This document shows, one piece after another, positions 1 through 7,363 of a stretch of 64,000 nt of DNA. Position numbers and translations under genes: made by a program. Within the stretch, counting starts at the first letter, position 1. Every line of letters starts with the position of its first letter. Source of the DNA: JACVRW01 sp963821275 (GTDB lineage: Bacteria; Actinomycetota; Thermoleophilia; Solirubrobacterales; Thermoleophilaceae); the NCBI GenBank assembly GCA_963821275.1, contig CAWGDF010000008.1:186001-250000 (forward strand), written 5' to 3'. A model generated the notes under the pieces. The model was not told the DNA's origin. It saw nothing but the letters and a program-made list of their open reading frames with translations, and searched no databases.

Positions 1-705
1 CAGAAGGAGGTGGTGGACGACATCAAGCGCCGGCTCGACCCGCCGCCGGGAGTAGAGGCCGCGGTGGCCGGCCTGCCGGTGCTGGCGGCGGAGGCCAACG
101 GCGCGCTGTCCTCGCCCTGGCGGCGCGGGCTGGTCCTCGTGGCCGCGCTGCTCGGCGTCTTCCTGGTGCTGTTGCTCGCCTGGCGCTCGCTCCGGGCGGC
201 CGCGGTGCCCCTGATCCCGATCGTCCTCGCCACCGGCTGGTCGGGCGCGGTCGTGTTCCTGCTCGGCCTCCTGCCCGGGCCGCTCGAGGTGAAGCTGAAC
301 CCCATGTCGGTGACCCTCGGCGCCCTGGTGGTCGCGATCTCGACCGAGTTCAGCGTGCTGCTGTCGTCGCGCTACCGCAAGGAGCGGGCGGCGGGCGCCG
401 GAGCGGCCCGGGCCATCGAGCTGGCCTATGCGTCCACGGGCGCCGCCGTGCTCGCCTCGGGGGCGACCGCGATCGCGGGGTTCGCGGTCCTGATCGCGTC
501 CGACATCCGGATGCTGCGGGACTTCGGCATCGTGACCGTGGTCGACCTCGCGGTCTCCCTGCTCGGCGTGATGCTGGTGCTGCCGGCCGCCCTGGTGTGG
601 GCGGAGGAGCATGGGCCCTTCCGCGTGCGTGATCTCGACCCCCGGCCCCGGCTGCGTGCGGCTCGCGCCCCGCGCCGGCGCCGGGCCCAGGCCGACGCCC
701 CGTGA
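1..705 (+). CDS. RND/MMPL-family transporter, C-terminal part (5' truncated by window edge)
   Basis: This is the last ~234 codons of a membrane exporter; the frame is open to base 1, so the true start lies upstream. Four to five hydrophobic segments are visible, starting at LVLVAALLGVFLVLLLAW, then PLIPIVLATGW and GALVVAISTEFSVLLSSRY, then two helices before the polar tail. The segment with ISTEFSVLLSSRYRKER, followed by GAAVLASGATAIAGF, is the usual second membrane half of RND/MMPL proteins, which use the proton gradient to export lipids or hydrophobic compounds. The C-terminus is a short Arg/Pro-rich cytosolic tail. The next gene overlaps it by GTGA, so they are co-transcribed. The substrate cannot be told from this fragment. 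Confidence 0.85.
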   Translation, partial: QKEVVDDIKRRLDPPPGVEAAVAGLPVLAAEANGALSSPWRRGLVLVAALLGVFLVLLLAWRSLRAAAVPLIPIVLATGWSGAVVFLLGLLPGPLEVKLNPMSVTLGALVVAISTEFSVLLSSRYRKERAAGAGAARAIELAYASTGAAVLASGATAIAGFAVLIASDIRMLRDFGIVTVVDLAVSLLGVMLVLPAALVWAEEHGPFRVRDLDPRPRLRAARAPRRRRAQADAP

Positions 706-1346
706 ACGAGCAGGTCCCGAGGCGCCCGGAGGTGCCGCGGCCCCAGAACAAGTACGCCTGGCTGCTCGCTCTCCTGGCGCTGATGGCGCTGGGCGTGCTC
801 CTGTTCGTCCAGACCCTCCCCAACAGCGGCGCGGGGCTCGACGGCCCGGCGCGCGGTTCCAAGCTGAAGGTCTTCGCCGCGCCCGCGGCGCTCGGCGACC
901 TGGAGGGCGACGCAAACGTCTGCCAGCGCCGGCCCTGTCCCAAGCGCGCCGGCGACGTGCCCGCCTGCGAGGTGGTCTCCGAGGAGGTCGTGAACCTGTG
1001 CCGGCTGCGGCGGCGGCCGCTGGTGCTGACCTTCATCTTCGACCGCGGAGCCGACTGCTACCCGCAGGTGGACCGCACCGAGCGGGTGAGGGGCGAGCTC
1101 GAGGGGGTGCAGTTCGCGACGGTCTTCTTCAGCCGCAAGGAACGGGACGAGCTGCGCCGCCTGGTAGCGGCACGCGGCTGGCGCCAGCCGGTGGCGCTGG
1201 ACGAGGACGGCGCGGTGGCCAACCTGTACGGCGTGGGCGGGTGCCCGTTGACCGTGTTCGCCCGCCGCGGCGGTGAGGTGCGGGCCACGCGGCTGGGCAA
1301 CCTCACCGAAGCCCAGCTGCGACGCGCCGCCGCCCGGCTGCTGTGA
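702..1346 (+). CDS. Membrane-anchored thioredoxin-like (redoxin) protein
   Basis: A 214-residue protein with one N-terminal transmembrane helix (about residues 19-38), followed by an extracytoplasmic domain. The C-terminal half has the thioredoxin-fold pattern: PLVLTFIFDRGADCYPQ, then a strand ending VFFSRKERDELR, then GVGGCPLTVFARRGG with the cis-proline segment typical of TlpA/AhpC-type proteins. The usual CxxC is replaced by single cysteines (ADCYP and GGCP), so the redox mechanism is uncertain; an extra Cys cluster (CQRRPC, ACEVV) lies between helix and domain. The GTG start at 702 overlaps the upstream stop by 4 bp and the next gene overlaps in the same way, giving a three-gene operon. 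Confidence 0.7.
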   Translation: MNEQVPRRPEVPRPQNKYAWLLALLALMALGVLLFVQTLPNSGAGLDGPARGSKLKVFAAPAALGDLEGDANVCQRRPCPKRAGDVPACEVVSEEVVNLCRLRRRPLVLTFIFDRGADCYPQVDRTERVRGELEGVQFATVFFSRKERDELRRLVAARGWRQPVALDEDGAVANLYGVGGCPLTVFARRGGEVRATRLGNLTEAQLRRAAARLL

Positions 1347-1987
1347 CCGAGCTCGCGCTCGAGCTGAGCGACGGCTGGGTGGAGCCGGAGCTGGCCGAGG
1401 AGTTTCCCGAGCTCGGCCTGGTGCACGCGCCGGTGGAGGCGCGGCCGGGCCGCACGCCTGCGGAGGTCAAGCGCCGGCTACGCTCCCTCGCCGATCGCTA
1501 CACCGGCGGCAAGGTGATTCATCTGCGCCAGGACCCGGTGCCCTGGGCCTACCGGGTGTTCGCGCGCCAGGTCGGCATCGATCCCGACCGCGATCGCACG
1601 CCCGTCGAGGCCATCGCGCTCGAGCGCCTTCGCCACGGAGGCCTGCGGTCGGAGAACCTCCTCGATGACGCGCTCACGATTGCGATTGCGGAGACCGGCG
1701 TGCCGCTGACCGCCCTGGATGCCGACCGGGTGGATCCCGACCTGGGGCTCCGCGTGGCCGCGGCGGGCGAGTCGCTGGGCCCCACCCGCCCCCTGTCAGC
1801 CGGCCAGATCGTCATCGCCGGCGCCGCGCGGCCGGTGGCGCTGGTCCTGGGTGCGGCGGGCGACGACACGGGAGTCACTCCGCGCACCGAGCGCATCGCC
1901 CTGTGCGCACTATCGGTCAAGGGCGTGCCGCGCATCAGCGTCGAGGAGGCGCTGTGGATCGCCGCCGAAGTGATGGTCAAGCCGTAA
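1343..1987 (+). CDS. B3/B4 tRNA-binding domain protein (PheT beta-subunit-related)
   Basis: A 214-residue soluble protein resembling stand-alone B3/B4 domain proteins, the editing-type domain of the phenylalanyl-tRNA synthetase beta subunit. Family-like features are YRVFARQVGIDPDRDRTPVEA and, after it, ERLRHGGLRSENLLDDALTIA and ETGVPLTALDAD. Such proteins are thought to act on mischarged tRNA or related substrates, but few have been tested. The GTG start overlaps the thioredoxin-like gene by 4 bp (GTGA). The stop TAA (1985-1987) lies inside the first copy of a tandem 42-bp repeat, so this gene marks the end of the operon. Confidence 0.75.
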   Translation: MTELALELSDGWVEPELAEEFPELGLVHAPVEARPGRTPAEVKRRLRSLADRYTGGKVIHLRQDPVPWAYRVFARQVGIDPDRDRTPVEAIALERLRHGGLRSENLLDDALTIAIAETGVPLTALDADRVDPDLGLRVAAAGESLGPTRPLSAGQIVIAGAARPVALVLGAAGDDTGVTPRTERIALCALSVKGVPRISVEEALWIAAEVMVKP

Positions 1988-2064
1988 GCAGCCGGCTCGG
2001 CCGGGTGCGCACGGATGACTTGAGCCGTAAGCAGCCGGCTCGGCCGGGTGCGCACGGATGACTT
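1980..2064 (+). repeat. Tandem pair of a 42-bp dispersed hairpin repeat
   Basis: Two identical 42-bp copies lie at 1980-2021 and 2023-2064, period 43. The core is an imperfect palindrome with arms GCAGCCGGC and GCCGGGTGC around TCG. The first copy covers the stop codon of the B3/B4 gene, and the second runs into a TACACT -10-like box (2064-2069) ahead of the next gene. Related copies occur at 26677-26762, 22178-22213 and, degraded, 23472-23504. Confidence 0.9.
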
Positions 2065-2085
2065 ACACTGACCGCTGGGAGGCCC

Positions 2086-2574
2086 GTGCCAGAGGTCCTG
2101 ACACCGACAGCCCCGCCTCATGCGCCGCTCACGCTTCCCGACGAGCGCGCCGCGCGCAGGAACCTGCGCGATCAGGTGGCGAGGCTGGAGGACGAGCTCG
2201 CGCAGCTCTTCTGCTCGAGCTGGCCGCGCAAGGGGCTCGACTGGGAGGTGTCCGGCCGCGGTGGGCCGCGGCTGCTGTCCCTGGCCGAGCTGGAGGAGCT
2301 GCGCGACGAGCTGGCCGCCCGCGTTCAGCACGCCCGGCGTTCGCTGTCGGAGCGCACCTACGCGGAGGAGTGCAAGCGGGGCCTGATCGAGGAGATGCTG
2401 CTCGCGCCCGAGCGCCACAAGTGGGTCCGCGTCTCGGCCGAGGACATCGGGGAGCCGGGCTGCCGCCATTGGCACGTGCGGCCGCGCTGGAGCTTCCTGG
2501 GCATGCTCATGGGCTGGTGGCGCGTGATCGTCAGCTCCGGCTGCCCGTTACCCCGGCTCGGTGGGACGTCGTAG
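2086..2574 (+). CDS. Hypothetical protein with N-terminal coiled coil
   Basis: A 162-residue protein of unknown function. The N-terminal half is charged and helical (RRNLRDQVARLEDELAQLF and, later, LAELEELRDELAARV), which suggests a coiled coil. The C-terminal part is Trp-rich (HWHVRPRWSF, GWWRVIVSSGC) and may lie at a membrane or ligand surface. The GTG start at 2086 has GGGAGG at about 2077-2082 and a TACACT -10-like box at 2064-2069. The end overlaps the next gene by 14 bp, so they are likely co-expressed. No known domain was recognised. Confidence 0.6.
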   Translation: MPEVLTPTAPPHAPLTLPDERAARRNLRDQVARLEDELAQLFCSSWPRKGLDWEVSGRGGPRLLSLAELEELRDELAARVQHARRSLSERTYAEECKRGLIEEMLLAPERHKWVRVSAEDIGEPGCRHWHVRPRWSFLGMLMGWWRVIVSSGCPLPRLGGTS

Positions 2575-3046
2575 CCGCAAGCGGCCCCCCGCCTCCTCCA
2601 CGCGCGCCGGGCGCGACGCCGCGCGCCGTGAGCGCGCCGCGCGAGGCTCGCCGGAAGCCCCCGCTCGCCCGCATAGGGACGAGCGCCCGCCCCCGCCCTG
2701 GGGCAGCTTTCCGCTCAGCGAGCTCCTGATTCTCGCGGGCATCGTCGTGATCCTCTGGGGCCTGGTCGGTGGCCGCGGCAACGAGGAGCGCGTGGCCGGC
2801 GGGCTCTTGATCGCCTCCCTCGGAGGCGGGGAGCTCGCGCTGCGCGAGCACCTTGCCGGCTACCGCTCCCACTCCGCGCTGCTCGCCGGTGTTGCGGCCT
2901 TCGTGGTGGTTACGGGCGTGGCGCTCGGGCTGGGTCCGGTCAAGGTCTGGGTGCTGCTGCTACTGGGGGCGCTGGTGTTCGGGGCAGCCCTCTACGGGCT
3001 GCGCGAGCTGTTCAAGAGGCGCTCCGGCGGGCTGGGCTTTCGCTAG
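2561..3046 (+). CDS. Small multi-pass membrane protein, unknown function
   Basis: A 161-residue protein with a strongly basic N-terminal tail (Arg-rich, residues 1-45) followed by about four hydrophobic segments: LSELLILAGIVVILWGLV, AGGLLIASLGGGELAL, ALLAGVAAFVVVTGVAL and VWVLLLLGALVFGAALYG. The C-terminus is short and basic. The GTG start lies inside the end of the preceding gene (14-bp overlap), indicating translational coupling. The basic tail could bind acidic lipids or nucleic acid; this is only inference. Confidence 0.6.
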   Translation: MGRRSRKRPPASSTRAGRDAARRERAARGSPEAPARPHRDERPPPPWGSFPLSELLILAGIVVILWGLVGGRGNEERVAGGLLIASLGGGELALREHLAGYRSHSALLAGVAAFVVVTGVALGLGPVKVWVLLLLGALVFGAALYGLRELFKRRSGGLGFR

Positions 3047-3060
3047 GTACAGTCCCCGGC

Positions 3061-3558
3061 GTGCCGGCTTCCGCCTCGCCCGACGCGCCCCAGCGCCGGC
3101 TTCGCATCGCCGGCCTCCACCACTTGACGCTGTTGTGCGCCGACGTTGAGCGGTCGGCCTCGTTCTACCGCAACGTGCTGGGCATGCGGCTCGTCAAGCA
3201 GACCGTCAACGAGGACGACCAGCGCGCCCGCCACCTCTTCTTCGGTGACGAGGAGGGCAGGCCGGGCAGCCTCATCACCTGCCTCGAGTACCCCGAGCTT
3301 CAGGAGGGGGTGGTCGGCCGGGGCTCCACCCATCACTTCGCCCTGGCGGTGGAGTCGGAGGAGGAGCTCCTGGCCTGGCGTGAGTACATGCAGGGACGGG
3401 GCATCCCCTGCACGGAGGTCCTGGACCGGCTCTACTTCAAGTCGCTCTACCTGCGCGACCCCGACGGTCACATCGTCGAGCTGGCCACGCTGGGTCCCGG
3501 CGTGACCGCGGACGAGCCGCTGGAGGAGCTGGGGCGCAGGCCGGTCAGGCGGCGGTAA
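3061..3558 (+). CDS. VOC-family (glyoxalase / ring-cleaving dioxygenase-like) protein
   Basis: A 165-residue metalloenzyme of the vicinal-oxygen-chelate fold. The paired beta-alpha-beta modules are visible: IAGLHHLTLLCADVERSASF begins module one, and THHFALAVESEEELL begins module two. Likely metal ligands are the His of GLHHLTL, the His of THHFALA and the Glu of DGHIVELAT. The pattern resembles PcpA/MhqO-type ring-cleaving dioxygenases and glyoxalase-like proteins; the substrate is not predictable. A TACAGT -10 motif at 3048-3053 lies 7 nt before the GTG, suggesting a leaderless mRNA. The 3' end overlaps the convergent IHF-like gene by 14 bp. Confidence 0.8.
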   Translation: MPASASPDAPQRRLRIAGLHHLTLLCADVERSASFYRNVLGMRLVKQTVNEDDQRARHLFFGDEEGRPGSLITCLEYPELQEGVVGRGSTHHFALAVESEEELLAWREYMQGRGIPCTEVLDRLYFKSLYLRDPDGHIVELATLGPGVTADEPLEELGRRPVRRR

Positions 3559-3916
3559 GCTCGCGGGAGCTCAGCGTGCCGGCGTCGGGCCGGGCGGCCT
3601 TGTGCGCCAGAACGGTGGCGAGCGCCTGCCGCTGCCGGTCGGTGAGCGTGCCCACCTGTTTGTTCTCGGGCACGCTCAGAGACACCAGCAGCCGGCGAGA
3701 GCGGGTCCGTCCCCAGCGCTTCTGGCTCATCAGGAGGTCGCTGATGGACATGCTGTACGCCTGCCAGGGACAGCTCAGGACGACGTCCTGGACGGGCAGC
3801 TCGCCCGCCGCGATGCTGCGCTTCATGCTGGCTCGGGCCAGCCGTACGCGGTTCGCGTACTCCAGCGCTCGCAGATGCTGATCTTGCCCAGCGTCGACCC
3901 TGGCTCTCTGACCCAT
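3545..3916 (-). CDS. Actinobacterial-type integration host factor-like DNA-binding protein
   Basis: A 123-residue basic protein resembling mIHF, the actinobacterial nucleoid protein. It has the helical opening RALEYANRVRLARASMKR, the central segment SMSISDLLMSQKRWGRTRSR, and the DNA-binding end VGTLTDRQRQALATVL, matching the order in mycobacterial IHF (charged helix, helix-two-turn-helix, GLGDRQR-like motif). It probably binds and compacts DNA with little sequence preference. The start is supported by GGGAGG six bases before the ATG. It is divergent from pyruvate kinase across ~300 bp that may hold a small RNA. Confidence 0.75.
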   Translation of the reverse strand: MGQRARVDAGQDQHLRALEYANRVRLARASMKRSIAAGELPVQDVVLSCPWQAYSMSISDLLMSQKRWGRTRSRRLLVSLSVPENKQVGTLTDRQRQALATVLAHKAARPDAGTLSSRELTAA

Positions 3917-3932
3917 CTAGACCTCCCCGCAC

Positions 3933-3938
3933 TACTCT
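3933..3938 (+). promoter_or_regulatory. -10-like box TACTCT ahead of a possible small RNA
   Basis: TACTCT matches the -10 pattern seen in front of many genes in this window. No open frame starts soon after it on the plus strand, and a hairpin with a T-run follows about 200 bp downstream. No convincing -35 is visible. Confidence 0.35.
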
Positions 3939-3944
3939 CGTTCT

Positions 3945-4148
3945 CGGGCGGATGCAGGTTCCCCGTTGCCTGGCAATGGCCCTGACGGAGGGAGAGGCCG
4001 GTCGAAGCCGAGGCCGTGGTGACCGACCACTGCCGGCGCCACGCCCCTCAACCTCGTCGAGTCCACTGAGGCAGGGGGGAAGTAGACCCGTTCAGTGAAC
4101 AACCGTCAACAGGGTTCGCGGGGCCTCTGCCGCTAAGAGCGGCCTTTT
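3945..4148 (+). ncRNA. Candidate untranslated RNA upstream of pyruvate kinase
   Basis: This is the ~300-bp gap between the IHF-like gene and pyruvate kinase. It contains a -10-like TACTCT at 3933-3938, no good open frame, a possible long-range pairing of AGAGGCC (near 3993) with GGCCTCT (near 4122), and an intrinsic-terminator-like hairpin at the end. These fit a ~200-nt transcript ending before the pyruvate kinase promoter. It does not show the signature sequences of RNase P RNA, SRP RNA or tmRNA. A long attenuated leader is the main alternative. Confidence 0.3.
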
Positions 4149-4149
4149 C
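4129..4149 (+). terminator. Hairpin followed by T-run
   Basis: The stem GCCGCT / AGCGGC (4129-4134 with 4138-4143) has a three-base loop and is followed by CTTTTC. It reads as an intrinsic terminator only on the plus strand. It sits about 50 bp before the pyruvate kinase -10 box, so it would end an upstream transcript. Confidence 0.5.
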
Positions 4150-4216
4150 AGGAACGTCCAGGTTTGACCGCCCGAGAAGAGCCCGGGCCGACCCGCCGAG
4201 TATGTTCCAGTCGGCC

Positions 4217-5629
4217 ATGCGTTCCACCAAGATCGTCGCCACCATTGGCCCCGCGTCCAACCGGCTCGAGGTGCTCGAGCAGATGATCTCTGCGGGCATG
4301 GACGTGGCCCGGCTCAACTTCGCCCACGGCACACCCGAGCAGCACGCGGAGCTCGCGGGGACCATCAGGGCGGCGGCCGAGCGGGCCGGACGCGAGGTGG
4401 CGATCCTCGGCGACCTGCCCGGCCCGAAGCTGCGCATCGGGCCGGTGGCCGGAGGTGTCGCCGAGCTTCCCCGGGGCACGCGCGTGGTGCTCACCGGCGA
4501 CGACGTGGAGGGGACCGCCGAGCGCCTTCCGGTTGCCTGGCCGGGCTTCTCGGAGCTCGTGGACGAGGGCGACATCTGCTACCTGGCCGACGGCGCCGTT
4601 CGGCTGCGGGTGGACGACGTCTACGACGGGGAGGTGGTCACCCGCGTGGAGGTGGGCGGCAGCGTCGCCTCGCGGCAGGGCCTGAACCTGCCCAACGTCA
4701 CCGTGTCGCTGCCAGCGGTGAGCGATGAGGACATCGCCCTCATGGACGCCGGGCTGGCCATGGGCCTCGACCTGTTTGCGCTCTCGTTCGTCCGGCGACG
4801 TGAGGACCTCGACCCCGTGCGCCGGCATCTGGCCGAGCGGGGCTCCGATGCCCCGCTCATCGCCAAGATCGAGAAGCCCCAGGCCGCCGCCAACGCCGAG
4901 GAGATCATCGACGCGTCCGACGGGATCATGATCGCGCGCGGAGATCTGGGGATCGAGCTGCCAATCGAGGAGGTTCCTCTGGTCCAGAAGCGCCTGCTGG
5001 CGGTCGCGGGGCGGCGTGCCACCCCGACCATCACCGCCACCCAGATGCTCGAGTCGATGGTTCACTCGACCCGGCCCACGCGGGCCGAGGTAGCGGACGT
5101 GGCCAACGCGATCTTCGACGGGACCGACGCGGTGATGCTTTCGCAGGAGACCGCGGTGGGCCGCCACCCGGTGCTGGCGGTGGAGATGATGGCGTCCATC
5201 GCCGAGACCGCCGAGCGCGAGCTGCCCTACGGCCGCTGGCTGGCGGAGCGCGGGCCGCAGGCCAACAACCAGTACCACGCGATCGCCTTCGGCGCGGTTG
5301 GCGCCGTGTACCAGCTGGGGCTCAAGGCGATCGTCTCTCCGACCAACACAGGTACCACGGTGCGACTGATATCGGCCTACCGCCCGAAGGCGCCGGTGCT
5401 GGCGCTCTCACCCCACCCCGACGTCGTGCGGCGCTGCCTGCTGCTCTGGGGGGTGCAGCCTCAGCTGCACGAGGAGCCGCTCGACACGATCGATCTCATC
5501 GACGCCTGCGCTGACGCCGCGGTCCGGGCCGGGCTGGCCCGGGCCGGCGACAAGATCGGGATCACGGCCGGCCTCCCAGCCGGCAGCGCCGGCGGCACCA
5601 ACCTGTTCAAGGTTCACACCGTCGAGTAG
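4217..5629 (+). CDS. pyk: Pyruvate kinase
   Basis: A 470-residue glycolytic enzyme converting phosphoenolpyruvate and ADP to pyruvate and ATP. Family landmarks are present: TKIVATIGPAS at the N-terminus, RLNFAHGTPEQH, the Mg/K site MIARGDLGIELP, and TATQMLESMVHSTRPTRAE with the DGTDAVMLSQE segment. The C-terminal domain shows PTNTGTTVRLISAYRP. Length is normal. I chose ATG 4217 rather than the in-frame ATG 4202 because it gives the usual MRSTKIV start, and TATGTT at 4201-4206 sits 10 nt ahead as a -10 element that would overlap the upstream ATG. Confidence 0.95.
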   Translation: MRSTKIVATIGPASNRLEVLEQMISAGMDVARLNFAHGTPEQHAELAGTIRAAAERAGREVAILGDLPGPKLRIGPVAGGVAELPRGTRVVLTGDDVEGTAERLPVAWPGFSELVDEGDICYLADGAVRLRVDDVYDGEVVTRVEVGGSVASRQGLNLPNVTVSLPAVSDEDIALMDAGLAMGLDLFALSFVRRREDLDPVRRHLAERGSDAPLIAKIEKPQAAANAEEIIDASDGIMIARGDLGIELPIEEVPLVQKRLLAVAGRRATPTITATQMLESMVHSTRPTRAEVADVANAIFDGTDAVMLSQETAVGRHPVLAVEMMASIAETAERELPYGRWLAERGPQANNQYHAIAFGAVGAVYQLGLKAIVSPTNTGTTVRLISAYRPKAPVLALSPHPDVVRRCLLLWGVQPQLHEEPLDTIDLIDACADAAVRAGLARAGDKIGITAGLPAGSAGGTNLFKVHTVE

Positions 5630-5679
5630 GGGCTAGGCTGCTCGACCGACGGCGCGGGCGAAGCGGCCCGTCCACGCGT

Positions 5680-5714
5680 CGTACGTTGAGGTCCTATTGC
5701 ACCCCTAACGTACG
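5680..5714. repeat. Inverted repeat between convergent genes
   Basis: Arms CGTACGTTGAGG (5680-5691) and CCTAACGTACG (5704-5714) pair with a single bulged G, leaving a 12-base loop. It lies in the 154-bp gap between the 3' ends of pyruvate kinase and the CGNR gene. There is no T-run, so it may be a bidirectional, U-poor terminator or a protein site. Confidence 0.6.
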
Positions 5715-5783
5715 GAGCGCGGTCGGCAGTCACGGCTGCTCGGCCACGTCCCCGATCAGGACATGAAGCGAGAGGGGGCCGGC

Positions 5784-6356
5784 CTAGTGCGGGACGGCCC
5801 GCTGGCGCTCGCGGAAGGCACGCGCCTTCTCGATGTTGCCGCAGCTGTCCATCGTGCACCAGCGGCCGGAGCGGTTCTTCGAGCGGTCGTAGAAGGCCCA
5901 CTCGCACTCGTCCCGCGGGCAGGCCTTCAGCCGCTCCCAGCGCCCGTGCTCCACGGCTGCGGCAACGATCGCCATCAGTCGCGCCAGCGCTCCGTCCACC
6001 CCGGCGACGTCGGGCACCAGCTCCGGGTCCTGGCCGGGACGGAAGCGCACGCGCACCCCCGCCCGCCTGACCGCTTCGTCGAGGCGCGCCACACGCTCCT
6101 CGTCCAGGGGCAGGCCGTTGTGGGTCAGCAGCACCGCCCGTAGGCCCTCGCGCGCGTCGACCGCCCGTCGCAGGTCGGCCTTGCTCACCGGCTCGCTCGT
6201 GTCCATCAGGCCCCGCTCGGCCAGCCAGGCGCCCAGCGCCTCAGGGTCAGCCAGCTCGTCCTCGCCGGACTCGAGGTCCACGCTGTTCACGAAGCGCTGT
6301 ACGAGGTAGAGCGGCTGCGGCGCCGTCTTCTCCGGTGTGGATTCGCCGGGGGCCAT
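5784..6356 (-). CDS. CGNR zinc-finger / ABATE-domain regulator
   Basis: A 190-residue protein with an N-terminal helical ABATE-like (stress-induced regulator) domain and a C-terminal CGNR zinc finger. The finger is clear: ACPRDECEWAFYDRSKN followed by RWCTMDSCGN, giving two Cys pairs and the CGN(R-like) turn, here CGNIEKARAFRER. Such proteins are presumed DNA- or RNA-binding regulators, with few experimental targets. It is divergent from a short GNAT-like gene across an AT-richer 116-bp spacer. Confidence 0.85.
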   Translation of the reverse strand: MAPGESTPEKTAPQPLYLVQRFVNSVDLESGEDELADPEALGAWLAERGLMDTSEPVSKADLRRAVDAREGLRAVLLTHNGLPLDEERVARLDEAVRRAGVRVRFRPGQDPELVPDVAGVDGALARLMAIVAAAVEHGRWERLKACPRDECEWAFYDRSKNRSGRWCTMDSCGNIEKARAFRERQRAVPH

Positions 6357-6472
6357 CGCCTATCAGAAGAGCCTATCCCAGGTATAAGTCATCGTAACTG
6401 TCATTCGACTTTAGCTGGTGTTAGGCTACCACTAAACGGGTATAGAAGGTTACGATCTCAAAAGGAGTCGAA
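6357..6472. promoter_or_regulatory. AT-richer divergent promoter region
   Basis: This spacer is much richer in A and T than the surroundings. It contains TATAGA at about 6441-6446 and, directly before the plus-strand ATG, AAAGGAG. The minus strand has TAGGCT 14 nt before the CGNR start. It probably drives both flanking genes; exact boxes are uncertain. Confidence 0.4.
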
Positions 6473-6778
6473 ATGACCGAAGCCATCACCATCAGGCACT
6501 CCAGCGCGGACGACATCGCAGCGATTCGCGAGCTGGCCGAGCTCGACAGTGGTCGCGCGCCCGCCGGTCAGGCGCTCCTCGGCTTGGTCGACGGGCGGCT
6601 GGTGGCCGCTGTCGGCATCGAGGACGGCCGGACCGTGGCGGACCCGTTCAGCTACACCGCGAACATCGTCAAGATGCTGAGCGTCCGCGCCGCCCAGCAA
6701 GGCCCGCAGAAGGGCACGGGACTGCTGCGCTGGTTCCTGCTCGGGCACCGGCTCGGGCGCCAGGGGATGGTCGCATGA
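6473..6778 (+). CDS. Short GNAT-like (N-acetyltransferase fold) protein
   Basis: A 101-residue protein matching the first half of a GNAT domain: IRHSSADDIAAIRELAELDS is the usual N-terminal strand-helix, then GLVDGRLVAAVGIEDGRTVADPF. The acetyl-CoA-binding loop and C-terminal strands are absent, and the protein ends with a basic tail (LLGHRLGRQGMVA). Short proteins of this form are common in actinobacteria, so it may be a real family rather than a broken gene. It has a strong ribosome site (AAAGGAG, 7 bases before ATG). Enzymatic activity is doubtful. Confidence 0.65.
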   Translation: MTEAITIRHSSADDIAAIRELAELDSGRAPAGQALLGLVDGRLVAAVGIEDGRTVADPFSYTANIVKMLSVRAAQQGPQKGTGLLRWFLLGHRLGRQGMVA

Positions 6779-6830
6779 ACGCCGCCCTTGCCTGGGCGGT
6801 CGCGACGGCCCAGACGACCGAGATCGAGCG

Positions 6831-7301
6831 TCAGTCGAGCGGCAGGAGCTCCGTACCCTCCACGCGGGCGAACACCAGGGAGCTCTGGACACGACCCACC
6901 TCGCGGCGCTCGATGAGACGCCAGACCAGGTCGCGCAGGTGGTCCATGTCGCGGACGGCTACGTGAACGATGAAATCGGTCGTGCCGGTCAGCGCCATCA
7001 CGCGTATGGTCTCGGGCATGGCCGCAGCGTCCGTCAGCAGGGTGTCGATGGCTCCGCGCTCGGCGGCGCGCTGCTGAATCGAGAGGATCGCCTCCATCGG
7101 CCGTCCCACTGAGGCCGGATCCACCTCGGCGCGAAAGCGGCGGATAATCCCGCGAGAACGCAGCTCGCGGATGCGCTCGAGGCAGGTGGAGGGCGCCACG
7201 CCGACCTTCTCGGCGAGCGCCTTGTTGGTCTGGCGCGCATCCTTCTGCAACTCGCTCAGTAGCCGGCGCCCCACCGAATCAAGTTCGACTGGATCGGCCA
7301 T
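6831..7301 (-). CDS. Lrp/AsnC-family transcriptional regulator
   Basis: A 156-residue regulator. Residues ~5-60 are the winged helix-turn-helix (LDSVGRRLLSELQKDARQTN, then KVGVAPSTCLERIRELRSRG), and residues ~70-150 are the RAM ligand-binding domain (VMALTGTTDFIVHVAVRDMD). Lrp/AsnC proteins sense amino acids and often control adjacent transporters. Here the divergent neighbours are an AzlCD exporter pair and an EamA exporter, so an amino acid is the likely effector. A 12-bp palindrome lies between the two transcription units. Confidence 0.9.
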   Translation of the reverse strand: MADPVELDSVGRRLLSELQKDARQTNKALAEKVGVAPSTCLERIRELRSRGIIRRFRAEVDPASVGRPMEAILSIQQRAAERGAIDTLLTDAAAMPETIRVMALTGTTDFIVHVAVRDMDHLRDLVWRLIERREVGRVQSSLVFARVEGTELLPLD

Positions 7302-7316
7302 TCGTCACCTATTCTT

Positions 7317-7328
7317 CGACCTAGGTCG
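7317..7328. promoter_or_regulatory. Palindrome in AsnC/AzlC divergent region, likely operator
   Basis: CGACCTAGGTCG is a perfect 12-bp palindrome 16 bp upstream of the AsnC-family start. Its position between a regulator and the transporter genes it probably controls makes it a candidate binding site. Confidence 0.45.
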
Positions 7329-7363
7329 CGGTTTCGGCCTCCAGCGTTAGCGTAGCGGGCTCG

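Noticed and set aside
350..1036. Minus-strand open frame opposite the first two genes
   Set aside because: Arg/Pro/Ser-rich, no domain, and opposite to strong coding frames: a shadow of GC-rich sequence. The same holds for most overlapping frames in the window.
3945..4148. SRP RNA, RNase P RNA, tmRNA or 6C RNA
   Set aside because: None of their conserved sequence blocks is present.
4202..4216. ATG 4202 as pyruvate kinase start
   Set aside because: It overlaps a TATGTT -10 box; the usual family N-terminus starts at 4217.
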